In this document: piece by piece, positions 16,626 to 24,917 of the stretch | Position numbering within the stretch: position 1 is the first letter of the stretch | Layout: each line of letters begins with the position of its first letter | From: Bacillus sp. ISL-55 | GTDB taxonomy: Bacteria; Bacillota; Bacilli; Bacillales; Cytobacillaceae | NCBI RefSeq assembly: GCF_018613155.1 | Contig: NZ_JAGGQU010000012.1 | Span: 34,559-98,558, forward strand | Reading direction: 5' to 3' | DNA length: 64,000 nucleotides | The notes under the pieces: generated by a model | Databases searched by the model: none | Seen by the model: only the letters and a program-made list of their open reading frames with translations | Told to the model about the DNA's origin: nothing | Made by a program: the position numbers and the translations under genes

Positions 16626-17588
16626 TTACTCACCAACCATACCGTCGTGATCACGATCGTCCATATAGGGGTATAACCAATGATCACTTGTTATTGGCAT
16701 ACTGAAACCTGCTGCTTTTGCCTCTTTAATCGTCACCTGTCCATTACCGTTTGTATCAACACTAGAAATATCAACGCTTGTGTCTGAACTGGTTGAATCG
16801 GAAGGCTCACTTCCTGTTGAACCGGTTGATTCATTTACTATCTCAGGGTTCACATTGTCAAATTCGTCAACGATTTCGTTACCCATTAAAGTATAAGTAT
16901 ACTTATAGCTTGAAGGAATCTGCGTTTGATTATTCGGATATGTGATAATTGCTTCAAAATTAGTGGCTCCACCTGCGCTGCGAATCACGTCTTCCATATA
17001 AGCTTGATCACCATGGCGGTTGAGCGTACTATCTTGCGGGGTAATATTATAAGCATTCGATACCCCTCCGAGAGAGTCAGCAATGACATGTCCTTCATCT
17101 AAAACGTCACTTACGACACCAGGAACCTTTGCCTCATCTGAGAAGTATCTGCCGGAAGATAATACTGGTTCGGTAAGGTCATCTTGGAGAATGATTTCAT
17201 CAGCTATGACACGTACTAGTTGCCCGTATTCATTCGTAAATGCCCAATATTCACGGTCGCCAAAACCAATGTCAACGACGACATTCGGTTCACGATATCC
17301 GGACAAATCACCACCATCAACTTCGATTAGTTTGTATCCTGAGAACAGTTCATCATTTGATTGGGTTGGTTTTTCCTCTCCTGCTCCTTCATCGACATCC
17401 GCGGTTTCTTCTTTTTCACTATTTTCATTCGCAGTTTCTTCTTTTTCACTATTTTCATTTGTATTAACTGTGGTTACTTCTTTTGGCTTGGTTTCACCAT
17501 CTGTAATGGATGGATGTTCTATATCGGTACAACCAGCCATCATAATGGCTGTTAAAAGTAAGATGAAATAGTTCAATTTCTTTTTCAT
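16626..17588 (-). CDS. Lipoprotein with EndA/EssD-type nuclease domain and EF-hand tail
   Basis: 320 residues. The lipoprotein signal ends at AGC (residue 20), followed by an acidic repeat linker containing two ENSEKEETA copies. Residues about 85-235 resemble the DNA/RNA non-specific endonuclease family: DEGHVIADSLGG would supply the catalytic histidine and NITPQDSTLNRHGD the metal-binding asparagine region. The tail has an EF-hand loop (DTNGNGQVTIKE) and DDRDHDG, like excalibur-type calcium motifs. Probably a surface-tethered, calcium-dependent nuclease. Confidence 0.75.
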   Translation of the reverse strand: MKKKLNYFILLLTAIMMAGCTDIEHPSITDGETKPKEVTTVNTNENSEKEETANENSEKEETADVDEGAGEEKPTQSNDELFSGYKLIEVDGGDLSGYREPNVVVDIGFGDREYWAFTNEYGQLVRVIADEIILQDDLTEPVLSSGRYFSDEAKVPGVVSDVLDEGHVIADSLGGVSNAYNITPQDSTLNRHGDQAYMEDVIRSAGGATNFEAIITYPNNQTQIPSSYKYTYTLMGNEIVDEFDNVNPEIVNESTGSTGSEPSDSTSSDTSVDISSVDTNGNGQVTIKEAKAAGFSMPITSDHWLYPYMDDRDHDGMVGE

Positions 17589-17936
17589 TTCAGGACTCTC
17601 CTATAATAGATTCATAATCTAGATTAACATTGTTAACCTATTGATAATAGTGCAATCCAATACCAACTATTACTATATTTAAAAAACCCTGATTTATTCC
17701 TTCTGCTTTTCTAGCTCTTACGCCTTAATCATTAAGTTTAAGAATGATGAGGAAATAACAAAATAATCCCATCTCAATTTGAGAAGGGATATCATCATTC
17801 AGGGCTACTAAGTGATCATACCCTATCTTTCACAAGCAAAATTATCATTGTATCCTGCCACTTTGTTTCCTTTATAATAAAAATACATAAAAAATAGAAT
17901 CAAGTTTAAATCATTGCTTAGCCAAAGGAGTAAATC
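17589..17936. other. Intergenic region between divergent genes
   Basis: Divergent promoter region. One small inverted repeat (TCTC/GAGA extended by ATCCC/GGGAT) is seen near 17767-17790. No conserved operator recognised. Confidence 0.4.
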
Positions 17937-18587
17937 ATGACAATCATAAAAAAATTGAATCTGACTAAGTATAGCAATTTGGCTGTACTGAACCAGCCAG
18001 CTGATTATCATTTGTTCGATGGTTATAAAACGGAAATTTCCGGTGACCATGATGCAATTTTCATTTTTGTTGAAAGTATTGAGGATATGGCGGGACACAC
18101 ACAAAGCATCATTAATGGTCAGCACTTGCAAGAAAAAGGTTACTTATTTTTTGCTTACCCGAAAAAAGGGAACAAGCGCTATAATACATATGTTCATAGA
18201 GATGACATCTTCCCTGCAATGAAGGTTGGCGAAGATGGATATGTGAAAAATAGCGATATTAAATTTTCGAGAATGGTCAGTATGGATGATGTTTTTACGG
18301 TCGTTGGATTAAAGCGCGAAAAGAAGCCAGCCAAAAAGTCTTCAGCAGCTAGTCAGTGTGTGGCTGATTACGAGGACAACGTCCATGATGTTGAAAAATC
18401 ACTAACAGATTATCCAAATGAGCAACAATTTTATAAAGAACTCACCCCTGGCTACCAAAAAGATTGGGCTCGATTCATTTTTTCAGCGAAGCAAGAAAAA
18501 ACGCGCGAAAAACGTGCAGCACAGATGGTCGAGGTCTTATCACAAGGGTATAAAACCATGGATCTGTTCCGCCAAAAAAAGAAATAG
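17937..18587 (+). CDS. YdeI/OmpD-associated family protein
   Basis: 216 residues. The C-terminal part (YPNEQQFYKELTPGYQKDWARFIFSA then KTREKRAAQM) is the OmdA/YdeI motif; the N-terminal half is a DUF1801-like fold. AAGGAGTAAATC precedes the ATG. Members have been linked to bacteriocin or antimicrobial tolerance, but the biochemistry is unknown. The next gene (GNAT) starts 12 bases downstream, so both are likely cotranscribed. Confidence 0.8.
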   Translation: MTIIKKLNLTKYSNLAVLNQPADYHLFDGYKTEISGDHDAIFIFVESIEDMAGHTQSIINGQHLQEKGYLFFAYPKKGNKRYNTYVHRDDIFPAMKVGEDGYVKNSDIKFSRMVSMDDVFTVVGLKREKKPAKKSSAASQCVADYEDNVHDVEKSLTDYPNEQQFYKELTPGYQKDWARFIFSAKQEKTREKRAAQMVEVLSQGYKTMDLFRQKKK

Positions 18588-18599
18588 AGTCGGGAGTAT

Positions 18600-19058
18600 A
18601 TGATGAATATTAAAGTAGATGACCTAACAGGTTCTGAAGTGGTTTCATTGATCGGGGAGCATTTGCACGGAATGACGCTTCACTCCCCTCCCGAGAGCAT
18701 TCATGCTCTGGGACTCGAGGAATTGAGAAAACCTGATATTACCTTCTGGACGGTCTGGAATGAGGGGCAGCTGATGGGCTGCGGTGCATTGAAAGAGCTT
18801 GATTCCCATCATGGTGAGCTCAAATCGATGAGGACCGCCAGTGCCCACCTGCGAAAAGGCGTCGCACAGGCAATGCTCGAGCACATCATCAAGGAAGGCA
18901 GGGACCGCGGCTATTCAAGACTAAGCCTGGAAACTGGTTCAATGGAGGCATTCCTCCCTGCGAGGAAGCTCTATGAAAAATACCGCTTTGTCTATTGCTC
19001 TCCATTCGGTGATTATATAGAAGATCAGAACAGTGTATTTATGACGCTGGAACTGTAA
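18600..19058 (+). CDS. GNAT family N-acetyltransferase
   Basis: 152 residues. Acetyl-CoA loop LKSMRTASAHLRKGVAQAM (the R/Q-x-x-G-x-A position) followed by SRLSLETGS and YEKYRFVYC, the last strands of the GNAT fold. Resembles the YjaB/PhnO-like branch acting on small molecules or peptides. The ATG at 18603 is an equally possible start. Confidence 0.85.
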   Translation: MMNIKVDDLTGSEVVSLIGEHLHGMTLHSPPESIHALGLEELRKPDITFWTVWNEGQLMGCGALKELDSHHGELKSMRTASAHLRKGVAQAMLEHIIKEGRDRGYSRLSLETGSMEAFLPARKLYEKYRFVYCSPFGDYIEDQNSVFMTLEL

Positions 19059-19061
19059 AGG

Positions 19062-19096
19062 AAAGGGCGGCTCACCAATATGTAGCCGCCCTTTTC
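19062..19096 (+). terminator. Terminator of the YdeI-GNAT operon
   Basis: AAAGGGCGGCT / AGCCGCCCTTTT stem. Confidence 0.85.
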
Positions 19097-19105
19097 TCAT
19101 TGAAT

Positions 19106-19633
19106 TTACGCTGCTGGATTTACTTCTAGTTCAACCTTGATCTTGATGTCTTTGCCGACTAGTACGCCGCCTGTTTCAAGTGGAGCATTCCATGTAAGGC
19201 CGAATTCTTCGCGGTTCACTTTCGCTTCCGCTTCGAAACCGTATACTTCCACGCCCCATGGGTTTGTGCCTTTGCCGCCGAACTCCACATCGAATGTGAC
19301 TGGCTTTGTTACATCCTTGATTGTCAGGTCACCCGTTACTTTGTAATCATCGCCATCTCGAGTGATGCTAGTAGATTTGAAATCGATTGTTGGATAGTTT
19401 TCAACATCAAAGAAGTCTGCTGATTTCAAGTGGTTTTCGCGGTCTTCGTTACGTGTATCAATGCTTGCTACATCAATTTTGAATGCAATTGAAGCTGTTG
19501 TTAAATCTGTTAGGTCTGCTGCTTCAACATCCGCTGAATACGAACCAAATTGTCCTTTTACCTTCGAAACCATCATGTGTTTCACTTCAAATCCGATTGC
19601 TGAGTGTGCCTGGTCTACTACAAATTTAGCCAT
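19106..19633 (-). CDS. YceI family lipid/isoprenoid-binding protein
   Basis: 175 residues without signal peptide. Begins AKFVVDQAHSAIGFEVKHMM, the first strands of the YceI lipocalin-like barrel, and includes SADFFDVENYPTIDFKSTSI and VTKPVTFDVEFGG. The fold binds polyisoprenoids such as quinone precursors. An MhqR-type palindrome lies 25 bases upstream, so expression should respond to quinones or electrophiles, which fits a role in handling isoprenoid quinones (inference). Confidence 0.9.
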   Translation of the reverse strand: MAKFVVDQAHSAIGFEVKHMMVSKVKGQFGSYSADVEAADLTDLTTASIAFKIDVASIDTRNEDRENHLKSADFFDVENYPTIDFKSTSITRDGDDYKVTGDLTIKDVTKPVTFDVEFGGKGTNPWGVEVYGFEAEAKVNREEFGLTWNAPLETGGVLVGKDIKIKVELEVNPAA

Positions 19634-19657
19634 ACTAAAATCCCCCTGTTATGTTAT

Positions 19658-19675
19658 TATCTCGAATTCGAGATA
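19658..19675 (-). promoter_or_regulatory. MhqR-type operator upstream of the YceI gene
   Basis: Perfect 18-bp palindrome TATCTCGAATTCGAGATA. A second half-site, ATTCGAGATAAAT, lies at about 19713-19726. The same palindrome occurs at 47841-47858. Confidence 0.85.
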
Positions 19676-19800
19676 TTATTCTAAAAAATAAATCTCAAAA
19701 TCAATTATTTTTAATTCGAGATAAATTTATCATGAAATCGACTCAGCTGTCAACAATAATTTTCCATAACACTTTCAGGCCCAGGAAGATCAGGCTATCA

Positions 19801-20235
19801 CTATAAACCCTTCAAGGTTACGACGATTTCCCCGGCAAGTTCCTTATGTACTGTGACATCCCAAATTACGAAGGCAGCAAGGAGAATAAAATACATGAAT
19901 ACATACCATTTAAAATATTTCTTTGGTCGTAAAGGAGTAAAAAATAGCGCGATAAAAACGGCTGCGAAAAATGAAATAAGATATATGTTCATTTTCCACA
20001 GTTGATTCGCCTCATTAATCGGCATCATGATTTCAAGCGCTTCCTGAGCTGTAACCTGCCTTTCATCCACCTGCTTGTCCCAAACCCCTTTTTCAATGGT
20101 CATCGTCATCGTTTCCTGATTGAATTGATACTGTACACCTGACAGATTAAAGCCCGTTTGCTTCGTAAAAAGCAAAAGCGAGATAACAATCAAAAAATAA
20201 ACCATTAACGGGAGAAACCGTTTATCGAATTTTAT
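19801..20235 (-). CDS. Membrane protein with apparent ATA start
   Basis: The first ATG (20205) has no ribosome site. The frame extends upstream 10 codons to ATA at 20235, seven bases after GGAGG, giving the N-terminus IKFDKRFLPLMVYFLIVISL. ATA overlaps the previous gene's TAA as ATAA, exactly the geometry of the common ATGA overlap. ATT at 20238 is four bases from the same site. 144 residues, helices at about 10-28 and two near 80-125. Function unknown; coupled to the coiled-coil gene upstream. Confidence 0.6.
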   Translation of the reverse strand: MKFDKRFLPLMVYFLIVISLLLFTKQTGFNLSGVQYQFNQETMTMTIEKGVWDKQVDERQVTAQEALEIMMPINEANQLWKMNIYLISFFAAVFIALFFTPLRPKKYFKWYVFMYFILLAAFVIWDVTVHKELAGEIVVTLKGL

Positions 20236-20867
20236 AATGGGACCTCCTCCTTTTCTACAAGCCTAATTTCTTCTATCAACCACTTTTCTGTCTTATCGTA
20301 AAAGTCGCCACTCCTGGCCAAGACAAATTGATAGTTACTTTCTAGATTCTCGACTGTAAGATATGTAAGAAGAATTTTTCCTTTTTCAGTACTAAATTCA
20401 TCAAGATTCATGACCACTCCAGGACTCCAATCAAGACTAGTATATTTGAAGTTAATTCTGCATGGGCAATTGTAATCTTGATCAAGGTAGCCAAAACTTG
20501 TAAAATTATCAACTCCGATTAATTTAAATACATCTTGAAATTCTCCCACAGCTTTATAGGTCTCAACGACATCGATCGCATCCATGAAGTCCTCATATTG
20601 GATGGTGGATTTCGCTGCCGCTAGTTCATCTTCGAGGTTTGAAAGATTTTCGGCCAATGTTTCATTTTCATTCTTCAAATCTTCAGTCATCCTCGACCGT
20701 CTTTCGATTTCTTCTTCTAGACTAGTAACTTTCTTTTCAAGTCGCTCTTGTTCCTCCTCAAGCCTCGCTGCAGAATCTGCTGTTCGCGCATTATCCAAAA
20801 GAGCAATCGCCGTAATCACTAATAAAATGATGAGAGCCGATGTTTTAAAGTCCTTTTTCCAGTTCAT
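20232..20867 (-). CDS. Membrane-anchored coiled-coil protein
   Basis: 211 residues from the ATG preceded by GGGAGGG; an ATG 15 bases earlier lies inside that ribosome site. One membrane helix (TSALIILLVITAIALL), then a long coiled coil at about 30-90 rich in Leu/Glu/Lys, then a soluble domain with a CPC motif (NCPCRINF). No family recognised. Cotranscribed with the small membrane protein that overlaps its stop. Confidence 0.7.
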   Translation of the reverse strand: MNWKKDFKTSALIILLVITAIALLDNARTADSAARLEEEQERLEKKVTSLEEEIERRSRMTEDLKNENETLAENLSNLEDELAAAKSTIQYEDFMDAIDVVETYKAVGEFQDVFKLIGVDNFTSFGYLDQDYNCPCRINFKYTSLDWSPGVVMNLDEFSTEKGKILLTYLTVENLESNYQFVLARSGDFYDKTEKWLIEEIRLVEKEEVPL

Positions 20868-20946
20868 TGGTAACCCTCCCATTCAAAAATGATAATCAAA
20901 ATATAATACGAATCTCCTATCCATTAGTTTCAAAATAATCAAAAAA

Positions 20947-20977
20947 TACCCACCTCGTCCTTTACGAGGTGGGTATC
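20947..20977 (-). terminator. Terminator of the double GNAT gene
   Basis: ATACCCACCTCG / CGAGGTGGGTAT stem, loop of seven bases. Confidence 0.75.
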
Positions 20978-20979
20978 GT

Positions 20980-21888
20980 TTATTTAAGCTCAAAATAGTC
21001 CATCGTAGAAGTCTCTACAAACCCGCAGGACTTATATAGGTTCAGTGCATTTGCGTTTTCCGCCGCTACCTGCAGCATGATCTCCTGGGCGTTTGCTTCC
21101 TTCAACTTTTCAATGGCAAGCAAAAGAAGCGCTCTTCCGTACCCCTTGCGACGGTGCTCCGGCAGCACACCGAGACCGAAGATAGCACCAAGTTTCGCTG
21201 TCAGCTGCAGATTCACCTTCCCAATGATTACCCCTTCTTTTTCAACAAGATAAGAAGTCATCCCGCGCTTTTCCTCTACCTCAGGCAAAGGCATGTCATC
21301 TGCATTGACTTCTTCTTCTTCATTAAAATAAATCGCGTTCTGCCGGGCGATTTCCTTTGCATCCGCATTCGTAGCTTTCCTGAAGACAATGCCCGCCAAC
21401 TGTTCTGGAGTCGTGACTGAAGCATCTTTTTTCAAGAACATCTCAAATTCAGAATGCTTGTATTGCGCACCAGCTCCGGCAATGAATTGCTGTCCGGATT
21501 CCGAGTTGCGGTCACAGAGCAGCAGCATGCTGCCTGAATCCCTGCGCTTCCATTCAGCCAGGACCAACTCAAACAACCTGGTGAACACACCCTGGCGCCG
21601 GTACTCAGGATGCACCATCCCATTCACTTCCCACGGACCGCCAAAGCTGCAAATCCCCATATATCCAATCAACAACTCCCCATCGAAGTACATGAACTCA
21701 TTTATATCCTGAACACCACCGCCGCTGCCATCACTGACCCCGAGCTTATAATCAAGCTCAAGTTTCAGTGCCGTTTGATCCGCTTGAAGGCACCGTTCCT
21801 GAAGTTCATTGATTATTTTATAATCCTCACTATCGATGTTTTCTTTAAGTTTGATCCATGTTTCAAGTATTTTTCCCACTGTAAGCAC
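20980..21888 (-). CDS. Two-domain GNAT acetyltransferase
   Basis: 302 residues, two GNAT modules. The first has VHPEYRRQGVFTRLFELVL, the second LGVLPEHRRKGYGRALLLLAIE; both match the R/Q-x-x-G-x-G/A acetyl-CoA loop. The C-terminal ANALNLYKSCGF is typical. Tandem GNATs of Bacillus often acetylate small antibiotics or polyamines; substrate unknown. The start is uncertain: several GTG/TTG codons follow GGAG within 30 bases. Confidence 0.85.
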   Translation of the reverse strand: MLTVGKILETWIKLKENIDSEDYKIINELQERCLQADQTALKLELDYKLGVSDGSGGGVQDINEFMYFDGELLIGYMGICSFGGPWEVNGMVHPEYRRQGVFTRLFELVLAEWKRRDSGSMLLLCDRNSESGQQFIAGAGAQYKHSEFEMFLKKDASVTTPEQLAGIVFRKATNADAKEIARQNAIYFNEEEEVNADDMPLPEVEEKRGMTSYLVEKEGVIIGKVNLQLTAKLGAIFGLGVLPEHRRKGYGRALLLLAIEKLKEANAQEIMLQVAAENANALNLYKSCGFVETSTMDYFELK

Positions 21889-21978
21889 TCTCCAAATCCT
21901 TTTTCGTTGTTTAATTTATTCGCTTAACCAATCGTCCACTCCTTTTTTTGTCAAACAAAAGATTTTTAATCAAAACAG

Positions 21979-22008
21979 AAAAAAGCTGCCGGGATTTCCC
22001 GGCAGCCA
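21979..22008 (-). terminator. Terminator of DoxX copy 1
   Basis: GGCTGCCGGG / CCCGGCAGC stem and T run on the minus strand. Confidence 0.85.
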
Positions 22009-22038
22009 ATTTATTTTAAATGGGGATGTGGAATAAAG

Positions 22039-22563
22039 TTAAGCTGCGTTGCGAGTGGCTTCTTCTCCGCGCTTGAAAACTGTTTTGCGGATGTATGGTA
22101 CCACCCAGCGGTCTAAACCGTATTTGCCAGCGTTGTAACCTGCGAACAGGATGATGAATCCGAAGAAGATGTCAGTTGGATTGTGAGATACAGTACCTGC
22201 CAGGAAGAAGCTGAAGTTCATCACCAAACCGAAGAACATTGCAGCAGTTGTCAGTGTACCAAGGATTAAACCAAGCCCAACCAGGAATTCGCCCAGCGGC
22301 ACGATTGTATTGAAAATATCCACATTCGGGATCGCGAAGTTTTCAAGGAAGTTCACGTACCAGCCGTACACTGCGTTTCCGTCTGGACCTTTAACCGGAT
22401 TTGCCACCGCATTATTCAAGTAACCAGAAGCGTCGAAACCTTCACCTGTCAATTTGCCCCATCCAGCAGTCATCCAGTTGTATCCAAGCCATACCCTAAT
22501 GACAGTCAATATACCAGCAGCAACATTGTTTTCTCTTAACCATTTAGCAAACATGTTCCTCAC
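22039..22563 (-). CDS. DoxX family membrane protein, copy 1
   Basis: 174 residues, four helices typical of DoxX: IRVWLGYNWMTAGWGKLTG, then FIVPLGEFLVGLGL-type and FFGFIILFAGYNAGKYGLD segments. DoxX proteins are quinone-pool or thiosulfate-oxidation related membrane subunits; the exact role in Bacillus is unclear. A second copy at 23754 differs at about 12 residues. An Fnr-type box lies 67 bases upstream of the start, pointing to induction at low oxygen. Confidence 0.88.
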   Translation of the reverse strand: MRNMFAKWLRENNVAAGILTVIRVWLGYNWMTAGWGKLTGEGFDASGYLNNAVANPVKGPDGNAVYGWYVNFLENFAIPNVDIFNTIVPLGEFLVGLGLILGTLTTAAMFFGLVMNFSFFLAGTVSHNPTDIFFGFIILFAGYNAGKYGLDRWVVPYIRKTVFKRGEEATRNAA

Positions 22564-22629
22564 TCCAATAATTTATTTAGTATTAGTACACCTATAAGAT
22601 ATCAAATAAATCTCGAAAATAGGGTTATT

Positions 22630-22645
22630 TGTGAATGATTTCACA
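22630..22645 (-). promoter_or_regulatory. Fnr/Crp-type box of DoxX copy 1
   Basis: TGTGAATGATTTCACA, perfect TGTGA-N6-TCACA. Suitable -10-like sequences (TTATAG, TTTGAT) lie 35-45 bases downstream toward the gene. Confidence 0.75.
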
Positions 22646-22715
22646 TTTCTGTTGAAATGTTTTGAACAAATTATGACAAGGCCTCCTTATCTGCAAACAC
22701 ACCCCTTTTAAATTT

Positions 22716-22906
22716 ATAAAAGGCTGTTTTCATAAGATTGGTGTTAAGATTCCAAAGCTCATTTTAACGTCATATGCGGCCATTTTGCAGATCGGTATAA
22801 GTTTGCATGCTCTTTTCACACAAAAGGGGCAACTTCACGAAGAAAAAAAGGAAATCCTATTTTGCAGTCAAAAAGCAATAAAGTTTGAGAAAGAGTCTTA
22901 TAAAAA
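22716..22906 (+). repeat. Dispersed 180-bp repeat, copy 2
   Basis: Full-length counterpart of 7102-7283: same order of conserved blocks, same orientation. It lies upstream of the YhcN gene and contains no convincing reading frame. Confidence 0.85.
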
Positions 22907-22980
22907 ATTCTCTTTCACCCTGCATATCGCTCCAATTTCAAGCCATCATAAAGACGAATACACAACAAGGAGTGAACGGA

Positions 22981-23598
22981 ATGAAAAAATCATTAATCCT
23001 CGCAGGCTGTGCAGTTTTCACCTTGGGACTGGCTGGATGCGGAGCGAATAACAATGCAGCAGATGACAATGGGCAACAGCGCGTCCAGATCAACCAGGTT
23101 CGTCGCGGCCCGACTACAGAAGAAAATAGACTTCAGCTTGCTGACCGCGCGGAACGTCAGGTAGAACAGATGCCGGAAGTAGACGACGCCCGTGTCATCA
23201 TCTCGGAGAATAATGCGTATGTTGCCGTAAGACTGGCGGACGATAATAACGGGAATGCTGAGGTCAATGATGCTTTGGATGGAAACGGCAGAACCTTCGC
23301 AGAAAATGGCCGAGTAGACCAGGATGACAACCCCGCAGGAAACGACGGAACCATTGACGGCCATGGTGATGCCGGAGATGAAACAGACAGAAATACCGCT
23401 CGTGGAGATGGATTGGAGCGCGAAATTGAACAAAAGGTCCGCCAATCTCAAAGAGGGATTGACAATGTGTACGTCTCTGTAGACAATAATGCCTTTGACA
23501 GAATGGGTACATTCGCAGATGATATCCGCAATAACAGAAACAGAGACGGTTTATTTGATGACTTCAGAAACACAATGGGCAATTTCTTTGGAAGATAA
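22981..23598 (+). CDS. YhcN/YlaJ family sporulation lipoprotein
   Basis: 205 residues from the ATG behind AAGGAGTGAACGG; longer frames have no ribosome site. Lipoprotein signal ends LAGC at residue 20. The conserved core is RAERQVEQMPEVDDARVIIS followed by NAYVAVRL and a later NVYVSVD strand. An inserted Asn/Asp/Gly-rich segment (about 90-145) splits the core. Family members are in the inner membrane or cortex of spores. It sits between the two DoxX copies but on the opposite strand. Confidence 0.88.
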   Translation: MKKSLILAGCAVFTLGLAGCGANNNAADDNGQQRVQINQVRRGPTTEENRLQLADRAERQVEQMPEVDDARVIISENNAYVAVRLADDNNGNAEVNDALDGNGRTFAENGRVDQDDNPAGNDGTIDGHGDAGDETDRNTARGDGLEREIEQKVRQSQRGIDNVYVSVDNNAFDRMGTFADDIRNNRNRDGLFDDFRNTMGNFFGR

Positions 23599-23630
23599 TT
23601 TCATTAAAAGCGATGAGGCATAAAAAACGA

Positions 23631-23668
23631 TGAGGCATAGGATTGATTATCCTATGCTTTGCTTTTTC
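23631..23668 (+). terminator. Terminator of the YhcN gene
   Basis: GGCATAGG / CCTATGC stem followed by a T-rich stretch. Confidence 0.7.
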
Positions 23669-23692
23669 AGGCTGGATTAGCTCCCTGGATAT

Positions 23693-23726
23693 AAAAAACG
23701 GCTGCCGAGTAATGTTCGGCAGCCAA
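23693..23726 (-). terminator. Terminator of DoxX copy 2
   Basis: GGCTGCCGA / TCGGCAGCC stem with T run on the minus strand; similar to the terminator of copy 1. Confidence 0.8.
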
Positions 23727-23753
23727 ATTATATTAAAGGGGGATTTAACTAAG

Positions 23754-24278
23754 TTAAGCAGCGTTTCGTGCCGTTTCTTCTCCGCGCTTGAAAACAGTTT
23801 TGCGGATAAATGGTACGACCCAGCGGTCTAAACCGTATTTACCAGCATTGTAGCCTGCGAACAGGATGATGAAGCCGAAGAAGATGTCAGTTGGGTTGTG
23901 AGATACAGTTCCGGCCAGGAAGAAACTGAAGTTCATCACTAGACCGAAGAACATGGCAGCAGTTGTCAGAGTTCCAAGCAGTAATCCAAGCCCAACAAGG
24001 AATTCTCCTAGTGGAACGATGAAGTTGAACAAGTCGACGTTCGGGATCGCGAAGCTTTCCAGGAAGTTCACGTACCAACCGTACACGGCATTTCCGTCTG
24101 GACCTTTAACCGGATTTGCCACAGCATTTTTCAGGTAACCGGATGCGTCGAAACCTTCACCCGTTAATTTACCCCATCCAGCAGTCATCCAGTTGTATCC
24201 AAGCCAGATTCTTATAACAGCCAATAGACCAGCAGCAATATTGTTTTCTCTTAACCACTTTGCAAACATGTTCCTCAC
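23754..24278 (-). CDS. DoxX family membrane protein, copy 2
   Basis: 174 residues, about 93% identical to copy 1 at 22039. The duplication includes roughly 120 bp of upstream sequence with its own Fnr-type box, so both promoters were copied. Differences are conservative (V/I, I/L, N/K), consistent with both copies being functional. Confidence 0.88.
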   Translation of the reverse strand: MRNMFAKWLRENNIAAGLLAVIRIWLGYNWMTAGWGKLTGEGFDASGYLKNAVANPVKGPDGNAVYGWYVNFLESFAIPNVDLFNFIVPLGEFLVGLGLLLGTLTTAAMFFGLVMNFSFFLAGTVSHNPTDIFFGFIILFAGYNAGKYGLDRWVVPFIRKTVFKRGEETARNAA

Positions 24279-24344
24279 TCCAATAAGTTATTTAGTATTA
24301 GTACACTATTAACATATCAAATTTTCATCAAATAAATACTGCGT

Positions 24345-24360
24345 TGTGACATTAGTCACA
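24345..24360 (-). promoter_or_regulatory. Fnr/Crp-type box of DoxX copy 2
   Basis: TGTGACATTAGTCACA: conserved arms, but a different six-base centre from copy 1, so the arms were kept while the centre drifted. Confidence 0.75.
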
Positions 24361-24513
24361 ATTCTGTTGAAAAGCTTTGAACGAATTATGTCAGCGGGAT
24401 GATTTCGAAGATATAGCCCGCTATTTTCGTGGTTAATTGTAAATTTCAAAAGGCTTGTCTATACTGGAAATGATGATATCAGAATCTTCAAACTATAAAA
24501 AGTGGCAAATCAT

Positions 24514-24885
24514 ATGAAACTAGGTGCGTTTTCTGTAAGCTTGACTGTAAAAGACATTAAAGCTTCAAAATCTTTTTATGAAAACCTGGGTTTTAAAGCT
24601 CTGGGAGGAGACATCAATCAAAATTGGCTGATCTTGAAGAATGAAAATTGCATTATCGGACTGTTTCAGGGGATGTTTGAAAAGAATATCCTTACCTTCA
24701 ATCCGGGCTGGGATCAAAATGCCGAGAATCTGGAAAGCTTCACGGATGTTCGCGAACTTCAAAAGCAGCTTAAAAGAAACGGAGTAAAGTTCCTTACTGA
24801 AGCAGATGAATCCGGGGAAGGTCCGGCTCATTTCACTATTGAAGATCCTGATGGCAATCAGATTCTTGTTGACCAGCATAGATAA
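24514..24885 (+). CDS. VOC (glyoxalase-fold) family protein
   Basis: 123 residues from ATG (MKLGAFSVSLTVKDIKASK); a GTG four codons earlier is possible and neither has a clear ribosome site. Single VOC module ending in IEDPDGNQILVDQHR. First of three genes in a row (VOC, DUF1801, SRPBCC) with gaps of 32 and 12 bases, a combination often found together in Bacillus. Confidence 0.8.
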   Translation: MKLGAFSVSLTVKDIKASKSFYENLGFKALGGDINQNWLILKNENCIIGLFQGMFEKNILTFNPGWDQNAENLESFTDVRELQKQLKRNGVKFLTEADESGEGPAHFTIEDPDGNQILVDQHR

Positions 24886-24917
24886 TTACATATTTTAAAA
24901 GATCGAAGGGAGATGCT

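Noticed and set aside
22785-23051. 88-residue plus-strand frame overlapping the YhcN start
   Set aside because: It runs through the dispersed repeat in another frame than the YhcN lipoprotein, which has a clear ribosome site and signal peptide.
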